NCBI RefSeq assembly: GCF_023159225.1
Contig: NC_063188.1
Coordinates: 14,839,086-14,903,085 of the forward strand
From: Perognathus longimembris pacificus
Taxonomy: Eukaryota > Chordata > Mammalia > Rodentia > Heteromyidae
Direction of reading: 5' to 3'
Length of the DNA stretch: 64,000 nt
The first letter of the stretch is position 1. Every line of letters starts with the position of its first letter. Positions 1 to 11,308 of this stretch are shown in pieces. The notes beneath the pieces were generated by a model. That model ran no database searches. It was not told the DNA's origin and was given only the letters and a program-made list of their open reading frames with translations. Position numbers and translations under genes: made by a program.

Positions 1-68
1 TGGAAGATCCATTTGGCTGATTCCCATTAGGAAAGACTAGCTAGTAGTAATGAAAGTACAAACCGCGG

Positions 69-267
69 GCTGGGGATATAGCCTAGTGGCAAGAGAGCTT
101 GCCTCGTATACATGAAGCCCTGGGTTCAACTCCCAAGCACCACATATACAGAAAACAGCCAGAAGTGGCGCTGTGGCTCAAGTGGCAGAGTGCTAGCCTT
201 GAGCAAAAAGCCAGGGACAGTGCACAGGCCCTGAGTCCAAGCCCCAGGACTGGCAAAATAAAAAAAG
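69..267 (+). mobile_element. IDL-Geo SINE
   Basis: Full dimer. The ID-like left half starts GGCTGGGGATATAGCC; the Geo half ends CCAGGACTGGC followed by an A-rich tail. Flanks AGTACAAAC and AGTACGAAC suggest an imperfect target-site duplication (TSD). Confidence 0.9.
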
Positions 268-864
268 TAAGTACGAACTGCTGCCCAATGCACTGATTGC
301 TTTCTGTCTCTGACATTACTCCCTATACCCATTGCCACAGGCCCTGGAAATCATGTGAACCAACAGCTTGTGAGATGGCTTCAGCCATCAGTATGACCTG
401 TTGACCTGTGCTACACACTGAGTACTTTTCTGCATGGCTGATATCCTACCCAGAGGGTCTAGGGTTCATAATGTCCATGGGCTTATTCTCAATTCCCATT
501 AGCTTCTGCATGGTACTTTTTTCGGGGGGGGGTTATCAATAAGAAATGTACATATACACAAAGGGATCGTTATGTCATGGTCTGTAGACCATGATATTAA
601 GGAAAGTAAGCCAAGCTCAGAGGGACAAAGGTCCCATGCTTTTCCTCATATGTTGGTATTAGATTTCAAATAGAGACATATATAAACATATATTTGATCA
701 ATCTAATTAACGTACGGTATACCACAGGTGTGAAATACCATACTGAATACCCTTTGACCAATGAACATGCGCTTTATCAAAAAAATGAATATCAGAAAGG
801 TGAAACAGGAACTAGAGAGAAGGGGAAAGGCATATGGAAAGGGTCAAGGAAAGTGAATTTGGAT
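268..864. other. Unique intergenic stretch
   Basis: No gene or recognised repeat. It contains a perfect inverted repeat at 575-594 (TCATGGTCT, 2 bp, AGACCATGA). The open frame at 694-927 runs into the next SINE and is not credible. Confidence 0.5.
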
Positions 865-879
865 AAAACATGCTATGTG

Positions 880-1087
880 GGCTGGGAATATGGCCAAGTG
901 GCAAGAGTGCTTGACTTGTATACATGAAGCCCTGGATTTGATTCCCCAGCACCACATATATAGAAAAGGCCAGAAGTGGCGCTGTGGCTCAAGTGGCAGA
1001 GTGCTAGCCTTGAGCAAAAAGAAGCCAGGGACAGTGCTCAGGCCCTGAGTTCAAGCGCCAGGACTGGCAAAAAAAACAAAACAAAAC
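880..1087 (+). mobile_element. IDL-Geo SINE with perfect TSD
   Basis: Full dimer with a CAAAA-repeat tail. It is flanked by identical 15-bp copies of AAAACATGCTATGTG at 865-879 and 1088-1102, so it is an intact LINE-mediated insertion and a good reference copy. Both halves carry pol III A and B boxes. Confidence 0.95.
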
Positions 1088-1411
1088 AAAACATGCTATG
1101 TGCATGTGTGGAAATAGAACAATAAAACTTCTTGAGATTGGTTTAAGAAGGGGGAGAAAGGAAGAGGGGAAGGGCAGTGGAAAGGTGAGGCTTGATCACA
1201 ATATGCATAGATATGTCAAACCAAATCTCTTCTATGGCTAATTGATAAGAATACAAAGTTCCAAATATTGATATCCAGATAAAACAGTTACAGGTTGACT
1301 TACAATTGTTATAGAGTTAAAACTAGTAAAACTTGTTCACTGAAATATTTTGACTTACATGAATCCTTTTCATTCCCCCCAGTTTTATTTTTAAAAAAAA
1401 ATCACACACAG

Positions 1412-1592
1412 CAGGGTGTCAGTGACCACATCTATAATCCCAGCTACTCAGGAGGCTGAGATCTTAAGAATCACAATTCAAGGCCAATTTAGCTAGCTTA
1501 GGCAGGCAAATCTTAAGAGACTCATTTTCAAATAAGAAGCAGAAGGTTGGAAATGGCCCTGAGTTCAAGCCCCAGTACAGGTAAAAAAAAAA
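1412..1592 (+). mobile_element. Old B1-dID-type SINE
   Basis: Degenerate B1-like head (ATAATCCCAGCTACTCAGGA) followed by a short tRNA-like tail, GGCCCTGAGTTCAAGCCCCA, and poly(A). The tail lacks the extra internal segment typical of Geo. Confidence 0.65.
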
Positions 1593-2328
1593 ATAGCACA
1601 GAGATAAAAATGGAAAGGCTGCTAATACCTAGTTTCTCTCCCCTATTTTTTCAAAGTACAATCACCTACTTAGGTACCTTTTCACTGCATAGAAAAGAAA
1701 AAAAATTAATATCTAGCTTTCAGAAAAAATAACAGGAAGACGAGGAAAAAAAGGATTTTGAGGCTAGGCTTCACTTGCCTTCTGCAAAGCACCAGTAGCT
1801 GCTCTTGGGAAACAAAAGTGTTTTGAAGTACCAAGCAATTTCCCACTGCAAGTGCTGGAAGGGAGTTACAATCAATTCAGTCCGTGGCCTTTTGTTAGGG
1901 TTTAATGCAATGGTGAGGTTTCCTAGCCCTGCCAGTAGAGGGCGCACTCTGTTGTTTCCTGGATGCTACAATTAGCAGGCAATCTGCTTTAGACAAACCA
2001 TGCAGTATAGAGACCTTTCTATTTAGGCCCTCTTCAAATGCATCTACATTAGCTACATGGCTTTAAGGAGATAATTTTCCATTCTTCTCAGTTAAATAAA
2101 AAAGCAAGCATTTTTTTTCAGCTTCTTGGTGTGCAGTAGTCTGGTTTATTATGCAATCGATCACTTTTGCTCTGGATCAATTTCTCTCTCTATTCTCATA
2201 GTCCACTTTTGTGTTGATTTTGTTTTTAAAGCCTCTCTGCTTATAAGCACCCTCCATTTAGTAGCACCAAGTCTGCCTTTGACCCAAGTATCACATTTGG
2301 GGTGGTGATGGTGAAAGGATATTAGTAC
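1593..2328. other. Unique intergenic stretch
   Basis: No gene recognised. It contains the CTCF-like site at 1932-1945. The frame at 2126-2308 has no recognisable domain. Confidence 0.5.
1932..1945 (+). promoter_or_regulatory. Candidate CTCF motif
   Basis: CCAGTAGAGGGCGC fits the CTCF core consensus CCASYAGRKGGCRS at every position. It lies in unique sequence, not in a SINE. Motif match only; occupancy is unknown. Confidence 0.55.
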
Positions 2329-2796
2329 TAAGACTTGAACCCAGGGCCTTGAGCTCTCATTAGGCTTTTTATTTTAATAATTCATGGAGCTTGAACTCAG
2401 GGCCTGCATGCTGTCTTTCAGCTCTTTTGTTCAAGGCTAGCACTCTACCACTTCAAGTCCCAGCTCCACTTCCAGTTTTCTGGTGATTCATTGGAGATAA
2501 GAGTCTCACAGATTTCCCTGCCCAGGCTGGCTTTGAACTGTGATCCTCAAATGTCAGCCTCTTGAGTAGCTAGGATTACAGACATGAGCCACCAGCATCT
2601 CTGGCTCACTGGGCTTTTCTACTAACAGCTGCTGCCCTACCCTGACACGAGCCACACCCCCACTTAAGGCAATTTGCTAGTTAATTGGAGATAACAGTTT
2701 CTTGGACTTGCCTGCCCAGGCTGGCTTCAAACAAGGCCTCTCAGATCTCAGCCTCCAGAGCAGCTAGGATTATAAGCATGAGCCACAGCCATCTGG
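2329..2796 (-). mobile_element. B1-Geo SINE split by a second B1-Geo
   Basis: The outer element is present as a Geo 3' piece (about 2329-2369) and the rest (about 2608-2796). A complete minus-strand B1-Geo occupies about 2371-2604. Near-repeats CTCATTAGGCTTTT and CTCACTGGGCTTTT flank the inner copy as its TSD. Confidence 0.8.
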
Positions 2797-3944
2797 CAAG
2801 TATCAGATTTTAAACTACTTTTTACCTTTGCTTCTCTATTTTTTTTACTGGAACCTTTCCTTACTGGGCTTTCCAGTGCTGGGGTGATAGAAAGTACACT
2901 GTCAAGATGAACTCTTTAAGTTGGGCTTTCCTGCCCTTGGTGTCTTGTAGAAAAGAGACTAGAGATGGGGTGCTCCCATCACTGTAGAGTTGGGGAGAGA
3001 TATGACATCCTTGAGTCCAATGGGTCATTTGGATTTACTGTAAATGGCTGTATTTTTCCACTTGGAATCATATTAATAATTCTAAGGGAGACGTTGAATT
3101 CAGCAGTGGGAAGGAAATGTAGGAAATGAAGAGTTTGCTAAGCAGAGACTGTCCTTTAGTGATAATTACGACCATTATTGAAAATGATTATCATCTCTAT
3201 AGGATTTTTCGGCTTCCTCTTTTAGAAGCTTCTAATTTTCTTTTTGCCCTTTTCATTTTACAAGCAATTATCTGTAAGTGCAACTGAAGTGTCAGATCTC
3301 CGAGGTGTTATTCTTGAAAACTACAAAGCCTAAGGAATAGATGTAAAAAGTTGATCGTACATCTCACACGCTGTCTCTGGGGCCTTATTGCAGTTTCCAT
3401 AAAGGAAAACAAGTGACTATATTTGTTTTCACTACAAACCATTCTGCTAAATCAAGATCCAACAGTCACTAATGAAAATCCGCCTAGCACCTGGGGATCC
3501 CTCCTCCCGCATGAGTTGGGGTGGCAGTTATAAAGCGTTATCAAAGAGTTCCACTCCTAAGAGAGGTGTCGTCTGCCCTTTGATTTGGGAGCCTCAGTTG
3601 TCTAGTGTGCTAGACACGCAAAAATAGTTCCTTCTCCACTGGCTAATTGTAGAAGAGATAAGCACGCGGGACATAACCCACGAGGAAGTGTGGTGCATAA
3701 TCTTACATTGTAAGCAAGAGTTAAGGGATAGCTGTAGTCTAGCCTTGCTTTATGGTGAGGAGACCAAAATGGTGTCAGATGGAATAGCCCAATACTACAT
3801 AACACATGCCTTCTAACTTGTGGCTCTCATAGAGTTTCAAAGTGCTTTATCTCCCAGCATACCTAGGGGCCAACATTAATGTTTTCCAGTTTGATAAGCA
3901 TTTATCAACTCTAAAAAGCACACATTCCCCCTTTTCCTTTTTTT
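2797..3944. other. Unique intergenic stretch
   Basis: About 1.1 kb with no SINE and no recognisable gene. AT-rich unique sequence; the minus-strand frame at 3602-3805 matches no family I know. Confidence 0.45.
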
Positions 3945-4180
3945 TTGCGCCTGTCCTGGGCCTTAAACTTAGGGCCTAGGCAGTGACCCCAAGTTTTTTT
4001 GTTTTGCTTAAGGTTAGTGCTCTACTACTTGAGCCATGGCTCCACTTCCAGTTTTTAGGTGATGAATTGGAGATAAGACTGTCATAGACTTTTGTGCCTC
4101 TGCTGGCTTCAAACTTTGATTCTCAGATCTCAGCTTCTTGAGTAGCTAGGATTGCAGGTATGAGCCACTGGCATGTGGCT
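3945..4180 (-). mobile_element. B1-Geo SINE
   Basis: Diverged complete element. Geo 3' end at left (CCTGTCCTGGGCCTTAAAC), B1 head at right (TAGCTAGGATTGCAGGTATG). Confidence 0.85.
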
Positions 4181-4881
4181 AAGATTTTTTCTCTTAGTAT
4201 TAAGTAGTTGTGCAAAGGGGTTACAACTGATGAGTATAACTGATGAGTCATCTGATGAGTATAATTCTTATTCCTTCCTTCATTCTCCCCCGCTTCTTCC
4301 TCCCATCCCTACTGTCTACTTACATAGTTCCCAGAGACATATGTGGCATCTGTTACTAACTAGAATTGGGTCAAGGTTAAAGTGTGCACTCTAAAGGAGA
4401 AGTTGTAAACACTACCAAGGAGCTCTCCTTTTTTTGCCTTTCAGAGAGCTAGTTGTTAAACCAAGGCTTCCTTGTCCGCTTAGAAAGGTGTTCCCTCTCC
4501 CTGAGACAGGAGGGAGGCGTTTGGCTGCACGTAACTGAGAAGCCAGTGGAACTTTAGTGAAACCGTATCTATCTTATGCAACAGGTGCTACTGAAGGGGC
4601 CCAAAGAGTCATCCTGGTTGTAGTGACATTAGCTGGATGGTGTCATGAGAAGCCATGCTTTTGCAGTGCTTCCATTCAGCCTTCCTTAAGCCTTCCTTGG
4701 CCTGGTGGTTCTTCCTTCAAACCCAACTATCACAACCTCACTCAGTACAGGCTGCATGTGGCCAATCAGAGCGGCCAGAGGGCCTGGAAAATGCATGTGG
4801 AGTTGTCAAAGTTGGCAATGAAGCAAGAGAAATGACGAATCGATAGGATGGAGGAGACATGAACTGCCAATCTGCTCTTGG

Positions 4882-4884
<3 letters not shown>
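4181..4884. other. Unique intergenic stretch
   Basis: No gene recognised. A short tandem of CTGATGAGTATAA-like units occurs at about 4227-4263. The overlapping frames at 4557-4846 show no domain or splice context. Confidence 0.45.

Positions 4885-4944
<60 letters not shown>
4885..4944. repeat. (TG)30 microsatellite
   Basis: 60 bp of uninterrupted TG, abutting the A-tail side of a minus-strand Geo fragment at 4945. Confidence 0.98.
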
Positions 4945-4947
<3 letters not shown>

Positions 4948-5045
4948 GTTACTGGGGCATGAGCTCAGGGCCTCTCATTCTTGTTTAGCTTTATCACTCA
5001 AGGCTGGAGCTCTATCATTTTACCCACACCTCCCACTCCAGCCAT
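4945..5045 (-). mobile_element. Geo-type SINE fragment
   Basis: Degenerate right-monomer remnant (GAGCTCAGGGCCTCTCATTC, CTCAAGGCTGGAGCTCTA). It was interrupted or abutted by the next element. Confidence 0.6.
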
Positions 5046-5288
5046 TTTTTTTTTCTTGTCAGTCTCATGGGGCTTGAACTCAGGGCCTGGGGGCTGTCCC
5101 TGAGCTTTTTGGCTCAAGGCTAGAGCTCTACCATTTTGAGCCATAGCTCCACGTCCAGTTTTTCAGTAGTTAATTGGAGTTGGCTCTCATAGAGTCTCCT
5201 TTACCCCTGCGCTGGCTTCAAACCATGATTCTTACATCTCAGCCTCCTGAGTAGCTGGGATTACAGGCGTGAGCCACCAGAGCCTGGC
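5046..5288 (-). mobile_element. B1-Geo SINE
   Basis: Complete element: T-run, GGGGCTTGAACTCAGGGCCT, then the B1 head ending TGGGATTACAGGCGTGAGCC. Confidence 0.9.
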
Positions 5289-5489
5289 TGTCCATGATTA
5301 TTTATCTCTTAATGTTATTAAGATTCAAGAAGAGAAGGAGGAGATTGCAGTTCAGAATGCAATGTGCATATTAGACTATTGCAGTGGAGAAAGGGGTAAG
5401 AATGTTTGAAGAGGTGACGTTGATGAAAACACATTGCATTCATAAACTGCTTTGCTGAATGGTAATTCCCTTGTACTTAAAAATAATAA

Positions 5490-5714
5490 TTTTTTTCTGC
5501 CAGCCCTGGAACTTGAACTCTGGGCTTAGATACTGTCTCTGAGCCCCTTTTGCTCAAGGCTAGCACTCTACCACTTGAGCTACAATGCCACTTCTGGCTT
5601 TTTCTGTGATTAACTGGAGATAAGAGTCTCATAGACTTGACTTTGAACCATGATCCTCAGCTCTCAGCCTCCTGAATAGCTAGGATTACAGGCATGAGCC
5701 ACCAGCACTAAGCA
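5490..5714 (-). mobile_element. B1-Geo SINE
   Basis: Complete but with a short deletion in the B1 half near CATAGACTTGACTTTGAACC. Confidence 0.88.
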
Positions 5715-6369
5715 ATAAAAATATTGAAAAAAGGATTCAAAGTTGGTAAAAAGAATGAATTGAAGCATGAAAAGGAAAGATGCTTTTCATTTGCCCAAGA
5801 AATAATCATGGGCCCAAATGTGCTCTGTGGAATGTACCTTTATTTCTTCTCATGCCATGAATGTAGGTGACTATTTTTTTCATTGCAGGTTATTAATTGC
5901 ACATGGTTATTTTGCTACTTTTTTTTTTTGGCTGCAACAGGAGTCTTTGCAGAGGGCATTCATTCTAGAGCTACTAATGCTGTCCATGCTGCTCATATCC
6001 AGTTATATTTATAACCCCTGCAAAGCTCCTGGGGCTGAGTTGTCCCCTCATAAATCAGGTGCGTTCAGGTCATGGGAGAATCTGCAGGTCTACCCAGGTG
6101 GTGATGAGTCTGCTAACACCCAGGCATCCAGTGGCTCTGAGCCTTTCTCTCGGGATCCACCTTTCAATGAACAGTGTGAAGCATAGCTTTGATTTCCTGC
6201 TCTCCAGAGAAAAAAAAGAAGTGTGATAAAACACTTAGTGTTCATAATGCCCCAACTTGGAGGTTCTGCTCTATGGCACAAGGCAACAGATAAACTTCTC
6301 CTGGAAATGTTAGAACACATGGTGGTTGAGAAGTAATAGAAAAAAAAGAAAAGAAACTTCCTGTGCCCA
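5715..6369. other. Unique intergenic stretch
   Basis: Contains a 122-codon plus-strand frame (5818-6186) with a hydrophobic start but no recognisable family, splice context or codon bias. I treat it as chance. Confidence 0.45.
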
Positions 6370-6580
6370 TCCTTTTTTTTTTTTTTTTTTTTGCCAGTCC
6401 TGGGGCTTGGACTCAGGGCCTGAGCACTGTCCCTGGCTTCTTTTTGCTCAAGGCTAGCACTCTGCCACTTGAGCCTCAGCACCACTTCTGGCCATTTTCT
6501 ATATATGTGGTGCTGAAGAATCGAACCCAGGGCTTCATGTATATGAGTCAAGCATTCTTGCCACTATGCCATATTCCCAG

Positions 6581-6582
<2 letters not shown>
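6370..6582 (-). mobile_element. IDL-Geo SINE
   Basis: Full dimer on the minus strand with an 18-T tail at left. The left half ends at the ID-like start (GGCTGGGAATATGGC on the minus strand). Confidence 0.92.

Positions 6583-6624
<42 letters not shown>
6583..6624. repeat. (GT)21 microsatellite
   Basis: 42 bp lying exactly between two minus-strand SINEs. It replaces the A-tail of the B1-Geo at 6625-6850. Confidence 0.98.
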
Positions 6625-6626
<2 letters not shown>

Positions 6627-6850
6627 TAGACCTAGCTCTTGAACTTGGGCCCTTGCTGCTGTACCTGAGCCTCTTTTGCTCAAGGCTAGCACTATCACGG
6701 AGCCACAGCTCCACTTCTGGCTTTTTCTGTGGTTCATTGGAGGTAAGAGTCTCACAGACTTTCCTTCCCAGGCTGGCTTCAAACTGTCATCCTCAGATCC
6801 AGCCTCCTGAGTAGCTCGGATTACAGGTGTGAGCCATTGGTGCCCCGCTG
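6625..6850 (-). mobile_element. B1-Geo SINE with CA-repeat tail
   Basis: Complete element; on its own strand the tail is (CA)n rather than poly(A). Confidence 0.9.
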
Positions 6851-6877
6851 GGGTTTCTATTTTAAAATAAGGCACAA

Positions 6878-7105
6878 TGAGTGGGCACCAATGGCTCATG
6901 TCTATAATCCTAGCTACTCATTAGGCTGAAATATAGAAGATCATGATTTGAAGCCAGTTTAAGGGCAGAAAACTCTGTGAATCATCTTTAAAATAACCAG
7001 CAAAAAAGCTGAGCTGGAGGCATGGTTCCAGTGATAGAATGCCAATCTAGCAAGCAAGCCAAGTGATCCACACACCGCGAATTCAAGCTCCCTTACTTGC
7101 AAGGG
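6878..7105 (+). mobile_element. Old B1-dID SINE
   Basis: B1-like head (ATGGCTCATGTCTATAATCC) plus a dID-like tail (CTAGCAAGCAAGCCAAG, GAATTCAAGCTCC) lacking the Geo-specific segment. This is a structural intermediate between B1-dID and B1-Geo. Confidence 0.7.
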
Positions 7106-8283
7106 CACAAATGGCACAGGAATCTTTAGGAATGACTTTCATTAAATCCGCAATTTGTACTGAGCAGTTGTTTAGGGCAGAGATTATTTTCCTCTTTTGT
7201 GGGGGGCACAAGGAAGAATGGTGTCAGGTTCTACGTACAATATTTTATAGGAAGCCATGGACTTTCTTTATAGTATACCTATTTGTCAGCTCATCTTGAT
7301 TATAAATTCCTAAAAGGAGAAGCCTGCTTATCATCTTCCCACTATATGTTCTGCATTGCAAAATAAAAGATTAGGAGATGCTCTAGGCCAGAGCCATTTC
7401 TTATTTTCTCAGTATTTCTTTGGTATTGGCTTTAGAGGCATAGTTTAGTCTCAGATATCTGCTTATATACCAGTGTTTCAAAAGGTGTTTGTTTCTGAGT
7501 TTCAATATCAGCAAATGAATTGCTAGTTTGGGGCCCTTACTTATAATTCTTACTCTGTATTGTGTCTCTTTATTAGACTCTCGTAGCTCAAGTATTTGGT
7601 AAGAAGTTGCCTTTTTTTTATGAAGAGGGGGAAAATCAATAGATAGTTAGTGGTATTTTTCCACATGAAATGAATAGATTAAATCAGCCTTTACCTTATT
7701 AAAATGTTTATTTTTGGACAGTCAATAGGGGTTCTAAGACCCTCAAGAAAAAGGCAATGGGTTGCTTTCATCTGAGCTGAAACAACCCAGGCAGACTTCC
7801 CTTTGCTTTGCACAAGCCAATCTGTAACTGGGGGCTGGGCTCGGGCGAAGCTGCGAGTATGTCTCTTGCAGACAACGCATGATAAAGTAGGCTAATGGTA
7901 AAGGAAAGTAGCTTATGCTATTGAGCGTTCGCATCATACTTCATATTTTGCAAAGTGCTTTTTCATTATTTATTACTCACAACCTACCTATGAGATTTCC
8001 TGGCTGTCTTATCTCCCATATTGCGGCTGAAATATGACTAACCCATGTTCATAAATGCTTCAGGAAGCTGAAATGAATATAGGTACTTGCTGACATTACA
8101 AACACCCACCATTCAAATGGTCAGCCTACCCTGCTCTTGGCAATGGAGTGGGGGGGGAGGACGCAGCTCCCCACAGAGTGCTTGTATGGCCATTAGTCTC
8201 CCAGGTGTAAGTATGGTATTCAGGACAGAATGGGAGGAACGCAGAGGGGTTCAACTCCTGTGCCTATTCGAAAGAAGATACCT
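7106..8283. other. Unique intergenic stretch
   Basis: About 1.2 kb of AT-rich unique DNA with no SINE and no recognisable gene. Confidence 0.45.
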
Positions 8284-8508
8284 GCCAGGTGCCAGTGACC
8301 CATGCAGCTAATCCTAGTTACTCAGGAGACTGAGATGTGAGGATCACAGTTCAAAGCCAGCCCAGCCAGGAAAGCACATGACACTCTCCAATTAATCTCC
8401 AATGAACCACCAAAAAACTGGAAGTGGAGTTGTGTCTCAAAGTGGTAGAGCACTAGCCTTGCGCAAAAGAGAGTCCCCCCGCCCCCACCCAAGCTCAAAC
8501 CCCAGGAC

Positions 8509-8511
<3 letters not shown>
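8284..8511 (+). mobile_element. B1-Geo SINE with CA-repeat tail
   Basis: Complete element ending CCCCAGGACCAGCACAC and running straight into (CA)n. Confidence 0.9.

Positions 8512-8553
<42 letters not shown>
8512..8553. repeat. (CA)21 microsatellite
   Basis: 42 bp at the 3' tail position of the preceding SINE. Confidence 0.98.
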
Positions 8554-8556
<3 letters not shown>

Positions 8557-8999
8557 GACCTGAGGGGGAAAACACATGGCACCCAGTGGCATACATGCAT
8601 AAGAACAGTTCCCTTTTTCTTCTCTCATGCTAGTCCTTGTCTAATATTAATCCTTGATTACCTTCTGCTCCAGGTGAGTGTCTCAGAAAAGCCAGGACTT
8701 TAGGGACAGTGTGATTGGGTGACAGAGGAAGAGGTAAGTCACCTCGATCTACTTTGTATAAGCCAGAGAGATCATGAACAAGAGACAAGGTTGTATTAAG
8801 AGACTGTTAGTGTTTGCTACAGGCTGTGGAGTTGGAGTGGGGCTTTGGCTCAACAGAGCTGCGTTGCCATGGCTTCAGACGGCTTGTGGTACACGTTGTA
8901 TCTCTTCCATGGGGCCAGCATTTTCTGCTATCTGGGACAAATGGACAATTATAGCCAGACTGGAACATCAGGCGAAATCAGGGCCAGAAAGATTATAAA

Positions 9000-9042
9000 T
9001 CTATCCATCTATCTATCGATCTATCCATCCATCTATCTATCT
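9000..9042. repeat. (ATCT/ATCC)n microsatellite
   Basis: Imperfect tetranucleotide array in unique sequence. Confidence 0.9.
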
Positions 9043-9188
9043 AATCTTAATTAGATATATAGTATGTGAATGCAAATACAAAATTGTCTAGTGCTTTGTA
9101 AATGAGTGCTGTTTCATTTCAGGAGGTAAAAGAGTTGCCACCAGAAGAATCTTATCTAAAAAGGATCATTTTAATATTTCTTTCGACA

Positions 9189-9410
9189 TTGCTGGCTCAC
9201 GCCTGTTATCCTAGCTACTCAGGAGACTGTCATCTGAGGATTGTGGGTGAAAGCCAGCTCAGTTAGGAAAGACTGTGAGACGCTTATCTCCAATGAAGCA
9301 CCAAAATGCCAGAAGTGCAGCTATGGCTCAAGTGACAGAGTGCTAGTCTTGAATAAAAAGCTCAGGGATAGAACCTAGGCCCTGAGTTCAAGTCCCACCC
9401 CCCCACACAC
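9189..9410 (+). mobile_element. B1-Geo SINE
   Basis: 5' end slightly truncated (starts near TGCTGGCTCACGCCTG); the tail is a C-run then CACACA. Confidence 0.88.
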
Positions 9411-9465
9411 ACGTCTTTAATGATGCTACAGATTACTCGTGACATGAGTTTTTGCAAGACAGAAT

Positions 9466-9497
9466 GTGTGTGTGTGTGCGCGCGCGTGTATGCGCGC
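9466..9497. repeat. (TG)n(CG)n alternating tract
   Basis: Alternating purine-pyrimidine tract with a GCGCGCGC core, at the tail side of the next minus-strand SINE. Z-DNA-prone. Confidence 0.9.
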
Positions 9498-9715
9498 CAG
9501 TTCTGGGTCTTGAACTTGGGGCCTGAGCCGTGATGCTGAGTTGTTTTGCTCAAGGCTAGTACTCATCACTGGAGCCGCAGCTCCAGCTTTTTGATGGTTA
9601 TTTGGAGATAAAATCCTGAAGGACTTTCCTGCCTGGGCTGGCTTTGAACCATGATCCTCACATCTCAGCCTCCTGAGTAGTTAGGATGACAGGTGTGAGC
9701 CACCAGCATCTGGCA
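9498..9715 (-). mobile_element. B1-Geo SINE
   Basis: Complete element, Geo half at left, B1 head ending GATGACAGGTGTGAGCCACC. Confidence 0.88.
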
Positions 9716-9984
9716 AAAGGCAGAAATGGTTTTACAAATACTTTAGATTCGATGTCAGGAGACTTAAATATCACTCTAATCTAAAACAGACCGGGTGCTT
9801 TACTCACTAAACCCTTTCTGGATCTTTCTCTTCCTGTGTCAAGGAAGGCTGTTGAATTACAGTGATTGCCATGTTTGTTTGTGTTTCAATATTGAGGGTT
9901 TCTGCCCTATTCCAAAAGGAAGTCCTAATTATTAGATAAACTAGTGGCTTATAGCCAAAAAGGAGGCAAAAAGAATCTCTAATT

Positions 9985-10204
9985 GAGCTGGTCACTGGTG
10001 GCTCATGCCTGTAATCCTACTTAGGAGGCTGAGATCTGAGGATCATGGTTCAAATCTAGCCCTGGCAGGAAAGTCTGTGAGACTCTTAACCCCTGTTAAC
10101 TACCAGAAAACCAGAAGTGGCACTGTGGCTCTAAGTGGTAGAGCCCTAGCCTAGCCTTGAGCGCCCAGGCCCTGGGTTCAAGCCCCATGACCGACAAAAA
10201 AAAT
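9985..10204 (+). mobile_element. B1-Geo SINE
   Basis: Starts GAGCTGGTCACTGGTGGCTC. The Geo half lacks most of the AAAAAGCTCAGGGACAG segment. Confidence 0.88.
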
Positions 10205-10687
10205 TGGAAGATGGGACTGGAAACAACTCTTCTCTCCTTTTCTTTTTCTTTCTCTTAGCAACCCATTTCCATTTATGTACCTATTTCTTGCTCCAGGCAT
10301 GTATGTACCACCATTGTACAGCACACATCACGCATGTCTTAACACTGGTTGTATTGAAAGTGTTTCGTGCTTTGCTTCTCTCCTCTATTACTCTTGTTTC
10401 CGAGCTCCAGCTCAGACACCCCTGAAAATCTACTCACACTTTCTATTTGAAGGCTAATTAGTTGACTGCCTGGGTGACCAGCGTTAGACTGTGAGCTTGT
10501 AACCAGTTTGCAGATACGCCAATTTCATTCCTAGAGCTGCTTTACTGAAGCAAATAAGGAAAAGGGGGAAAGTATGATTATTGGAAATGTCTGGGTTTCT
10601 AATGAGAATATCTGTCATGTTTCTTGTCTAGAAACATGAAGCATAGTAACTTCCTTTCTCAAAGCTCATTAAAGCTACAGAAAGGCC
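10205..10687. other. Unique intergenic stretch
   Basis: No gene or repeat recognised. Confidence 0.45.
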
Positions 10688-10941
10688 CAGCTGGGCACTG
10701 GTGGCTGATACCTGTAATCCTAGCTACTCTGCAGGCTGAGATGTAAGGATCATGGTTCAAAGCCAGCTCAGGCTGCAAAGTCTGTGTCAGTCTTATCTCC
10801 ATTGAACCACCAGAAAACCGGAAGTGGAGCTGTGGCTCAAGTGGTAGAGTGCTAGCCTTGAACAACAACAACAAAAAAGCTCAGGAACAGTGCCCAAGCT
10901 CAGAGTTCAATCCTCAGAAGTGGCACAAAGAAAAAAAAACC
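10688..10941 (+). mobile_element. B1-Geo SINE
   Basis: Complete. An (AAC)n expansion interrupts the A-run inside the Geo half. Confidence 0.9.
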
Positions 10942-11042
10942 TAGGATTAATATCCAAATCAAAGGAGCGGAAATAAATTTGAGATATGGGTGTCCAAATA
11001 TGAATGAAATCTTGTGCTCAGGTAAGTTAAAGTTGTGTGGTT

Positions 11043-11268
11043 GGTGTGGTGCTGTTAGCTCACCCCTGTGATCCTAGCTGCTACTGAAGAGGCTGAGAGC
11101 TGAGGATTCCAATTCAAATCAAGTCTGAGAGAGTCTTATCTCCAAATAACTGGCAAAAAAATCCACAAATGGATGCCTGGCTCAAGTGGAAGAGCACCAG
11201 CTATGAGCAAAAAAACCAAGTGACAGTTCAACGCTCTAACTTCAAGCCCCTGTACTGCCATAAGAAAC
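11043..11268 (+). mobile_element. B1-Geo SINE, diverged
   Basis: Older copy: GTTAGCTCACCCCTGTGATC head, GGCTCAAGTGGAAGAGCACC tail. Confidence 0.8.
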
Positions 11269-11308
11269 AAAATTCTACTTGGTTGGAGGCATTTTTACAA
11301 CCTTTTTG

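Noticed and set aside
4885..4944. Cys-Val repeat proteins from TG arrays
   Set aside because: Pure dinucleotide translations at about ten loci; no biological coding signal.
5818..6186. 122-codon frame with hydrophobic N-terminus
   Set aside because: No recognisable family, no poly(A) or splice evidence, and it spans AT-rich and T-run sequence; length is within chance.
6090..6551. 153-codon minus-strand frame
   Set aside because: Begins in a SINE (the MTHIHEALGSI-type translation common to many IDL-Geo copies) and runs into unique DNA.
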